From: Beaufortia kweichowensis
Taxonomy: Eukaryota; Chordata; Actinopteri; Cypriniformes; Gastromyzontidae
DNA length: 64,000 nt
Assembly (NCBI GenBank): GCA_019155185.1
Contig: CM032811.1
Location: forward strand, 9,258,075-9,322,074
Direction of reading: 5' to 3'
Shown here: in pieces, positions 52,301-62,300 of the stretch
Layout: the number at the start of each line of letters is the position of its first letter
Numbering within the stretch: position 1 is the first letter of the stretch
The notes under the pieces: model-generated
Database searches by the model: none
What the model was told of the DNA's origin: nothing
Seen by the model: only the letters and a program-made list of their open reading frames with translations
Program-made: the position numbers and the translations under genes

Positions 52301-54328
52301 TCAAATACAGATTTTAAGCCTATTCTCTTGACTCATTGACTTTCTTGATCTCTTGGAGGTGAGCAGAACTGCAGTTGTACTCAGGATGTGTCACAATTAT
52401 TTCACTCTAGAGTGTTAAGTGGGAAAGTCCTGTAAATGTACATTTGATGCAATTTATGTTGCATACATTCTGTTGCGCTTTACGTAAAAAGAAATTTGCC
52501 AACCTTAAGTGAATCCTAAAAATGTGTATGTACCTATATAGATATGTATGTCTATCTATGTATCTATCTAAATTTATTTAAAAACTAGACAGACAGACAG
52601 ACAGGTAGATGTATTTATCTAGCTGACCATTCATTTTATATGCATAATAAATAATCCTAAATATTATTATTCTTATACTAAGAATTATTATTTTAATTCT
52701 TCTCTCGTTCCATTTTCCTCTTTTTTTCAAGAACGATTACTACTTAGGTGTGGTCTTAAAAACAAATATTTGTATAAATTATACAACCGCAATACCATTT
52801 TTCCACGAATTGCTTTCTGTTTCCAGAATGTGACGGCAGATGAGGGCGGCTCGCTCTCGTCGCTCTGGGCGTGCACGCGCAGCTCGAGCGACCAATCGGA
52901 AGGCGAGCCGCTCGTAATAACTCAGCTGTGCGGCGAGTCATCTGACAGCTGCTCTGGATACATGCACTTGTTGAATCAGGTCCCGTTCGTTGAGAGGGGC
53001 AGGTGCTGTGCTAAATCATTTGAAATCTGAAAACAGTCCCCTTGTAGAGGAGAACACACTAAAGAGCGACTGGATTACATTTAATAAGCTTACATCAAGA
53101 CGAGCTGCATTGTCAGGTGAGTTTCATTTTACATTAGTGTTCTTGGTCTCTATCGGTGTGTTTCGTCAGAGACTGTAACGCAGAACGTGATGACATGAAA
53201 GAGCTTTTGTGCAGAGCCTTTATGCTTTAACAAAGCCCTTAACATGCACGTGTTACATTTGTTTGTGTGTGTGTGTGTGGCATGAGCAATGATGTACAAC
53301 GCGTTCAGGGTTGTAGATTAATGGCTTGATTAACAAAGCAAAGCAGATGGATCAAAGATCAGTTCTTTATTCAAGTGTATGTGTGTGTGTGTGAGAGAGA
53401 GTGCAAGAAACAGTTTCCATCATACTCATTGTTTAGCTACTATTACGAAAATTACCCATGTTTTACTACACTAACCATGGTTTAACTAGCAATGCTTATA
53501 GTACAACCATATTAACAACTAATGTAACATTGTCCCACTGTGGTACTATAATAAAACCATTAATTGGTTAATTGACAGTCAAAATAAATATGCATCATAC
53601 CACTGTAAGAGATTATAACTCCATCATTTGGTTTTATACTGTTGTTTCTTTTAAAGCATCTATTGACCACTGTTTGCATCTCACACGATTATTTTCCAAG
53701 GCACACTTACTGATGACATTTACAGAGTGTGCACTCACACTAACATTTCACAATTTAATCATGTATTTAATGATGTGACTGCAAGCTGCCCACACAGGGT
53801 TCTGTTCTGTGCCAACATTATATGCGAAAATGTCACGCTGCCAAGAAGGGACAATCCCACATCTACACAGATGACTGTACCATTGCTGTGATCAAAGCAA
53901 GTCTTCACTGTTAAAGGTGTTTTGCTGCAACTTTGTGAACCTCTTGCTCCGGTTTGTGGCAAAGCTGGCAGTCATTTTTGGACCACTTTGACTGTCACCT
54001 TGACATTTAATTGATGCTCGAGTTGCTCTTATGTTTGTGCAGGTGTTGGGTCAGGGTCAGAGAGCTGGGTGTGGTGTTTGCCAGATCTTGTGTCCCTATC
54101 TGTGAAACCAACCGAACGTGCGGTTAATGGTTTAAAACGCCCTGTTAGTCACACCATGTAATGCATTTAGAAAACACAGCTGATGCATGACTTCATATCC
54201 AGTGCCCTAATGAACTTGTTTGCAGTCTTGACCCGAGAATAGATACAATTGACTTTGCATGTACAAACTGCTAATATGTAAAAATCCATAATTTTTGTAT
54301 ATGTTTGGCCAGCAGGACAGGTGTTTTG
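49348..54328. other. pak4 3' UTR and SUSD6-like gene upstream region
   Basis: The left part is probably pak4 3' UTR. Candidate poly(A) signals are ATTAAA at 50370 and AATAAA at 52646; I cannot choose between them. A 19-base poly-T run lies at 51114-51132. A CpG-dense block at 52827-53116 is the likely promoter and untranslated exon of the next gene. GT/GA microsatellites lie at about 53263-53280 and 53380-53402. No coding exon is recognised. Confidence 0.55.
52827..53116 (+). promoter_or_regulatory. CpG-dense promoter and untranslated first exon of the SUSD6-like gene
   Basis: This block is clearly richer in CpG than the flanks, with a CCAAT box in CGACCAATCGG near 52888. It ends in CATTGTCAG at 53116, followed by the consensus donor GTGAGT. 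The next exon with a start codon on the same strand begins near 54311, so this is probably an untranslated exon 1. The exact TSS is unknown. Confidence 0.55.
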
Positions 54329-56140
54329 ATGTCTGCACAGCGATTGTCTCTCATGCCATGTCTGCATACTGCCCTGAGCTACGGGTTTCTCATGTTGGCT
54401 GCTCTGCCAGACTTAACCACAGGTATGAAGGTTTCCTTTTAACACACCACATCTTCCTCTTCCAGATAACTAGCGACCAACTTCCTCTAAAACCTACTAA
54501 TAGAGATTGTTGAATTATCACTGTATCCATAATGGCCCGTTTTGCTATTGCTTTTAAGGCCGGAATTGCTCCCACCCGCTCGTACCTGAGCATGGAGGCT
54601 TCCGCTGTGATCCTTCTCCTTGTCGAGGATTCCCTCAAAAGAGCATCATTCACTTCTTCTGCGAGCCAGGCTATACTCTACCCCCACGCCACTATCGGGC
54701 TAGATGCCATCATGGGCAGTGGCTGCCAGGCATACCCAGCTGTATACCCCGACCAGGTAAGAGAAGACGTTAGATATTGACTATTGTGAACTGTTTTACT
54801 CATAGGAGACCTGGGTTTGAGTCTGGACCAGGGCATGTTCCTCTTCTGTATTTTTCTCTTCCCACAAGTTCCTGTCTGTTTACTGCTGCATCTATCAAAA
54901 AGTCCAAATCAGGGATTTGTGTATGGCCAAATGCATGCCACCTTGCATCATCGAGTGTCTAGTTTCAATGAGAACAAATTGTATTTTTCTCACGAGATTG
55001 CAATACAAGCATGTATTTCTGTCTTTCGAAGTGAAAGATTGCCGGGAAAGACAAAGCGCAACATGCATGAACTTTTTCTTTTGCATAAGCCATGAAACAG
55101 TTCTGCATTTTGAATGAAAAAAATGTGCTGGAGGAATTACACAAGCAGAACCATTAATAAATGACCTAAATAATCCCTGGGTAAAGCTTATGCTACACAA
55201 AAAAACCTTAATGCCTTCTCCGAGCTGCTCACTTCCTCGTTTGATGTGAAACATGTCACGAGAGGAAACCAACAGCGAGAGCAGGAAGTGAGCAAAGTCA
55301 CCAAACTAACCAGTATTACTGTTTCTGTGATGCATTTAAAGTCTTCGGAAAACTTCAGCGTCACAGAATCTAAATCAAAGGATATAAACCATTTGCTCAA
55401 CCACTGATTCCATTAAACCTGTTCGACTTCTGGTCTCATTTGTGGTTTTTAGATGTATTTGAGTAGTGATTTTTTTTTTCCAAAGCAATTAGATTTTTAT
55501 CTGTTTCCTGTTGCTAGTGCCGACAGTTGCTTAGCCACAAGAGTTCACGTCTTTTAATAGTGTCCATATTTCTTTTTTTAAACAGAGGGTCATTCAGAAC
55601 AACATGAGAAGATCGTCAGCTCTATCCCAAGTGTGGCTACAACTGCTATTGGTGTGTCCATCTTCCTTCTTACCACAACAGCCTGTTTGGTCATCAAGTC
55701 ACGTCTGTTTTCCTGCCGTACACAAAGGTAAGCAGCTTCACCAACCTCATTTCCCAAAAAGACCTGCAACAATCTGTTACATTTGTAACTAATGACCTTT
55801 CTCTCTTAGCAGGAGGTCCTCTGATCAGCTGGACCTTGTGGTAGATGGATTACCCATTTCTCTTCCCACCTACGAGGAGGCCATTTACGGCAGTTGGGGT
55901 CAACGACTTCCACCCTTCCGTGGACCCACTCAGCTTCTGTTGGCGCAGGACATGTCGGAGCATAGTCCACTGACATCCCTCATACGATCAGATACCAACC
56001 ATTACACAGACACAGCCAATCAGAACACAGAGTCTCCACCGCCACCATACGAAGAGGTCCAATCGCAATCTATAGACGGTGGAAGCGATATTGACCAACG
56101 GGCCTCGCAAAGTGCACTTTCTGTTGATAAAACCAACTAA
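54329..56140 (+). CDS. susd6: Single-sushi-domain transmembrane protein, SUSD6-like, 253/254 aa
   Basis: Four coding exons join in frame: 54329-54422, 54559-54756, 55586-55727 and 55813 (or 55810)-56140. The start MSAQRLSLMPCLHTALSYGF opens a signal-peptide-like stretch ending near LTTG. One sushi (CCP) domain follows at about residues 35-93, from NCSHPLVPEHGGFRC through HFFCEPGYTLPP to GQWLPGIPSCIP. One membrane segment lies at about 111-134 (TAIGVSIFLLTTTACLVI). The cytoplasmic tail holds LPTYEEAIYGS (about 162) and PPPPYEEV (about 220), both possible WW-domain ligands. Single sushi, one membrane pass and a YEEA tail match SUSD6; the related SUSD4 has four sushi domains. Human SUSD6 is reported to act with TMEM127 and WWP2 in turnover of MHC class I. 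The fish tail differs enough that this may be a paralogue rather than the SUSD6 orthologue, so the symbol is tentative. A poly(A) signal ATTAAA lies near 56932. Confidence 0.75.
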
Positions 56141-59100
56141 AGACTTGACTTGAACTCACCTTTAGCCTTTTGATTGTTCATGTATTTGCATCATGGATTT
56201 AAAAGATTTATTGAGGTAGTTGAGTCCTCTGACTGAAAAAGTATGTGTTTTGCGATGACCGTATTGGTCAGACATAGCTATCTCGGGTGAAGTGCTGCAA
56301 TACTGATTATGTTTATGTTTTCAGTGACAATCTGGAGACTATGCTATTATCTCTCCTCTGTGAGGAGAATTAGATCATGGTGTTCAAAGGGTAATTTTAT
56401 GAAGAATGACTTTTTTTTATGATTTACAATAGAGGATGAAATCTACTGTCTTTCAACATCTGGGAAGATGAAATGATGTGTAGTTAACTCGTCAGGGGTG
56501 ACACCGCTTCCCAGAATCCTTCATGTCACCTTGAGCAGGCTCAAGGAAACTGGTTTTAGCCTGCATGGATAGAATTATATTGAACCTTTCATGTCTAAGA
56601 ACAGTCTAGCTGTTTGCACTCAGACCTTCACTCTGTTCAATGTTTTGCAGAGCATTTTGATTGAATGTAATATATATGATTTCAGACTTAATCCTTCCAT
56701 CAGAACATATATAATTATCTGCTGATAAATATTGCATTAACATGTAGAACAGGGAAACAGACTTGAAGTGTACTTTCTGATTGGACGTTGAATGTGTTTT
56801 TGTGTATTTTTATTTCTCTTAATGATATGTAACATTTACATGATGTATATAACGCTCAATGCACATTGTATATTAATTAATAATGCTAATATTTTTAATC
56901 TTTATGAATGGAATGTTTGCTATTAAAAATTATTTTAATCTGATCTTTCAAGTGTAAGAATGGTGTTTCGGTTTTGATGTTGGTCCTACTTGGACGTATG
57001 CTACCATAAATTAATCCACACTAAACCAACATTTTCAAATGTTTATGCTTCAGACAAAATATGTGCTCTAACACATTGTCAAGCCTGTTGAAAGTTGTTT
57101 TCACACTAGTTTTAACAAGTAGATCAGTGTTGGATTAGAAGTCCTGACCCATAAGAGTTTCATGAGCTCAGAGGAATTTGCTTTCGCAGAGGTAGAAAAA
57201 GAGAACTTGACGCCTACACACTTACACTTGACCTACATCTTTTTCACTGTCAAGGGATCATGCAGCTAAACTGGTTTCCTGATTTAACACACTGAGATGT
57301 TTAGTACATCCTTCAAACCATCAAGCAGTGTTCTCCTACCGTGTTTGCAGTACATAATATGTATCCTGTGGATTGCATGCTAGTGAGGATGACATACTAA
57401 ATTTGCCAAATTGTCTGGAGCACACTGTTCCACAATACAATGCAATGCGTTCGACTCTGACCCTGACACTAAACCTTCAAACTCCTTCAGTGTAACAAAT
57501 TTTGACTGTAAATTTTTATACAGCTCCGCCACCTTAAGGCCAGTTTCGGTACTTCACTCAATGCAAAGATATATTTTTATCAGACTTTCAAACATCATTT
57601 ATAGAAGGCATGTTTTTCTGTTACTGTTTGAATAACAATGATAATTAAACCTGAAAAGATAAAAAATACACGTATACATAAATAAATTGACAAATAAAAT
57701 AAAAAAATCAATGAAATAAATAACCCAATAAAACAAATTTCAATTTCAACTCTATTATTTTCTGCATTTATTTTTATTATTTTTAACTTTTGTTAATTAT
57801 TTTATTTTATCTTTACATTTATTTATTTGTACAGTCTTTTATTTTTTATTATTTATTTATTTTGTTAATGCATGCATTTGCATTTTAAAGAATTATAACC
57901 ATTGTGCGGTAAAAACAGACACTGCTCTCTTGGAATGCATTTAACATGTTTTATTTTATTACCAGTCAATACAAGATAAAGGTACGTTGAAAATAAATGA
58001 TGCAAAAATACACAAAGTAATATACACAAAGTCTGGAGTATTTGAAGGACTGTTATCCATATGTAAAAAGGCATGTGTCTATATATGTGACACTATTAGA
58101 ATAAGGCCCCTTGCATCATATCTGTACAAGCTACACTGTACAGAAATTAGGGAAATATACCAGATTCACAGTCAATTGGGAAAAAACCCCACAACAACTA
58201 ACTTTGTACACTACCATTGACAAAATTGAAAAAACAAAAATATTTGCTTGCTGCAAACAGTTTTGAACAATTTATTTGCCCATTTGTTATGTTATGTTTA
58301 AAAAGAAATTAACTGACGTGCACTCAATTTAATGGCAAGGTGTCACCAGCATAGCATTCTCTTTGAAAATCATTACATATGTAATTATTAGACATAGTGA
58401 AAGAAAAACAGAAAACAATTTTTGTAGTTAAACACCAAAGACACATAAGTATAGCTTCACAAGTCTGAATAGCAAAAGTATATAAAATGCTTTATAAAAA
58501 GATGTTACAGAGAGAGTATTTGTTGCGTTTGTCAGCCACGGCCTCAGTGAATCCATTACCTTGATTACATCCACTCAAAATAAGCCCTTTTTCATTCAAA
58601 ACCATAATTCCAACACAATACATTACCACCCTTTATGTTAGAAAAGTGTTTGGTGAAGTGGCGGATTGTTGTGTGAAAGACAATATAGCTTCCTTCAGAG
58701 TAACTTAACATAAGGCTATGCATGAAATGAGATTTACAGATTTAGATTAAGGCTAAATGTTTCTACAATATTCTAATCAAATATTCCTTAACCCCTTTGG
58801 ACGGATTTGTGCTTTGGACGAATTTGGACTGAACTGATCTTTTTGGGTAGAGTACATACCCAATGGACTAATAATCTATTTGACAACATCACACTAATTC
58901 TATTTGCGCTATAAACCAAAGTCTATATCGAGAATAATTCTGCTATAGCATCTCTAAAAAAATAATCACATTTTAGATTGATGAAAGAATGTAACTGACA
59001 TCCAATTATCCTCATGTGTTGTGCGTAAAGCATCGATCTCTGTACTACGTTACATTGATTCTTGTTGAGTATATTAAAGAGGATGCTGATTATTAATAAC

Positions 59101-59317
59101 CCTCCCCGTAACTGGTTGCTATACTCGCTGACATCTGTGGGCTCATCAGTTTCGTCTCCTTTTCAAGTGAGGGATGACACTGTGTCAGCGACTGGTTTTA
59201 GTAAATCAGGTGGATGGGTCAGAAAGTTATCTCTCATCAGAGCTGTGAACAAAGTAAGAACAGATGGTTATTGAATGGGACAGCATGCGTTTTTATATGT
59301 AACAGCTATAACGGATT
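56141..59317. other. Convergent 3' UTRs of the SUSD6-like gene and hif3a
   Basis: The plus-strand gene probably ends near 56.95 kb (ATTAAA at 56932) or later. The minus-strand hif3a 3' UTR probably runs from 59317 down to about 57.94 kb, where overlapping minus-strand AATAAA signals lie at 57945-57960. Between them, 57655-57860 is a very AT-rich low-complexity stretch. No coding exon is recognised. Confidence 0.55.
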
Positions 59318-62300
59318 TCATGCAAGTGTACCTGCTGTATTACACAACGCCTGAGTTCCTCCCAGTAATGGATCTCTGTCGGTCAAAAGATGAGTTCGCT
59401 TTTGAGGCGATAAGTCGAATTCTTCCGAAACATATTTTTTCTGCAAATGAATATCGTCCTCTTCCTCATCTTCTAAACATCTGTTGTAAAAGTCACAGAG
59501 AAAAGCATTAAATATCAGCACTCTATTTGATCTCTCAACATCCTGAAGTTTATTCTGCAGCTCAACGAGTGAGTTATTCCAATCAATGAAAAACGTACCG
59601 CTTCCTTGAAGTATTGCTTAGCATTTCTGGTGATTTTGTAGCCGTCTCAGGACAATGGGGCAGGAAGGTCAACTGGAAGTCATCATCCATTGAGATATAC
59701 GGAGCCAGCATGTCCAGATCAAGCTCATCCATGTTCTGTAACAGAGTGAGAGACATTTTTGTAAAGAAAAAAGATTGATTTAAATTCCTCATTATGAAAA
59801 CTTCGCTGTATTCCAAATATCGTTCAGTACCTCTGTCAGGGCTTTAACGGTTACGCTCTCCTCAGGTTTTAGTGCAAAGAATCTCTCCACCCCATCAATC
59901 TCCATAGGCAGTTCTTCAGCAGGGCTCTAAGAAACATCTTTAATGTCAGACAAACTATTCAATCTAACAAAAATCTGAATTCAAAGTTCTCATCCGTACC
60001 GCTTCAGGTGGGGATTTTGTGGGCTTGTCGAATATTGGTGAAAGGAGTTGGCGGAGTTCAGGAGTACAGAGATCCTGAGGGCATTCTGGAATACTGTTGG
60101 GACTCGGTGGACGGCAGAAAGACAACTCCACATGCTCTGTGAATACCATAAAACATGGTTACAACCAGATTTATGTAGAATTTAATAAATTTTTTTCTGA
60201 GAAGGTTTAACCTTAAAGGTGAAGTGTGTAATTCTGTAACAACATGTTTCTAAATGCATTTACTAAAAGTTTTCAATGTAGATTTCCATGTCAATGACAT
60301 TGGATGGACAAACAGATAGATGCCCCAAACTCATCCACCAAACTCAAATACACTATTTTGAGCTGGTCGGGATACTAACATTTTTACTTATTAATGTCTC
60401 ATGACAATTTGTTAGTCGCTGCATGTTCTTGAAAAAATGTCACACTTCCTCTTTAAGAAATGTTGCAAGTTAAAATAGTCTACTGAGGTGAAACAAGCAC
60501 CTGTGAGGGAAATAATAGCGTCTCCAGAATGAGGTGCCAGCTGCAGTAACTCTTCAGGGTTCTCCTTCATCTGGAGGAAGAGCTTAGCAGTGCTGCTCTC
60601 CTCCATGTCCGAATCCAGTTCTTGCAGGACGCCCAACGTCTCAATTTTGGGTTTCGGTCTGTCACAGGTTTGTTCCAAAGAGAACACAACATCTGCTTGC
60701 TCCACCCCACTGCCAAAGAGAGAGAAAAGATACCATTTGCTTATTCAAATGTTTTTTTTTTTTTAAATGACACTGCAAATATTAAATGCGATGAGGCTGA
60801 GCTACCTGAGGATAAAATTGAGGCAGACCACAGCCTCAGGTTGAGATGTCCTGCTGTTGTAAAGGACGGTGGCTTGAGTCTCAGTCCAAACGAATCCTCC
60901 ATTCTTAGCCAGGAAACGGTAGTGACTGGTACACACTTGGCCTTTGGAGAACACTGAGGAAAAAGCACAAATTTGTACTACTTTGAAATAGTCCTGGAAA
61001 CTTTCAGTTAGACTGATAATCTCTTCTTTTTTAATTTATTCACACATGTGTCACTCCAAACCTGTAAGACTTTCTTTCTTCTGCAGAACACAAAAGTTGG
61101 TAACCCAACAACATTGACTTTCAACTACATTTCTCAAAATATCTCCTTTCATGTTCAACAGAAGAAAGAGTCATATATAGTTTTCAAATGCCGAATAAAT
61201 GATGACAGGATATTTATTTTTGGGTGAACTATACTTACAGTGTAGTTATTTCACAAAATAAAATAAAATGAACAGTGGTGAAGACACTTACAGATGTGCA
61301 AACTCCTGGTCACATGATCAAAATCAAGGGCATGGTAAAACTCATAGGCAGATCGTCCAATCAGATCGTCTGGCTGGTATCCAACAAGCTCGGTGACACT
61401 GTTGGCACAAAAAGCTGACATTTAACATTTGAGTCTAGTTTACTTACATTTCCATACATTTAAAACGTCCTTTAAGGAACTCTCCTGCCACTAAAATGTG
61501 ACTTGCGTCCAAGCCTAGAGTTGAGATACTATAAATATCCTGCGCTCTTATTACAAGCAGAGTAAACCAGAGGAAACCCAAGTCACGGGCCTTCTTACAC
61601 CGTGAATGAAATGTGCCTTTAGCTGTCACTCACGTCGCATGTCAACACGTATAATCACACTTGAATGCGTGCACAAACGTGTGTGTTTCCAAAACAATCA
61701 ACGAAAATAAAACATCAATGCCTACTACAGGCTTGTGTATTTATAAACTGAGTTCAGTGCTTCACAGAGAAACTCAGCCGATGACATATTGTGAATCTGT
61801 ACAAACTACCATCAAAAGCTCTTACCGTCCATCACATTGTGTGAAAGTCAAATCCATGTTATGGCGTGTGAGAAATGTACTGCTGTCCAGTGGGAATTCA
61901 ACACTGGAGGGGTGAGGAATGGGCTCGCAGATCAACGTCAAGAAACTGCCAGCAGGGGGTGAACTGTCATCTTCACCGCTGAGGGTCTGTATATGTCCTG
62001 TGCAATGGAGAACCTGAGGAAAAAAGGGACTTTTATAGAACTGTGCTTTTCAGCTAAAACCAAGATGGTTAAACCTAAAATAAAATGCTTGATGAACACT
62101 GCATTTCTGGTACAAACTGTTTGTTCATTTCTATTACACACAAGCTCACAAACTCAGTATTGTGTAACATGACGTGCAAACGTCCTGGACTGCTGCCCTT
62201 CAGTCTTGGCAAGAAACAAAACTGGCCGTCTGCCTCATGTATATTTGTGTCCCATTTTCTATACTCATGTGAATTAACTTTAGCTCAACAAAGAGTCAGG

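Noticed and set aside
54532..54780. 82-aa plus-strand ORF starting with ATG
   Set aside because: It is the wrong frame of the sushi exon. The other frame gives the cysteine pattern and joins cleanly to the flanking exons.
57655..57860. Very AT-rich stretch resembling a replication or matrix-attachment region
   Set aside because: Low-complexity AT-rich DNA alone does not support such a function.
60622..60957. 111-aa plus-strand ORF
   Set aside because: It overlaps two hif3a exons in antisense and contains no known domain.
61399..61420. Upstream extension of the hif3a exon at 61292-61398
   Set aside because: A TCAG acceptor further upstream breaks the frame. Only the acceptor at 61399-61400 (CAACAG) joins the neighbouring exon to give DGRVTELVGY.
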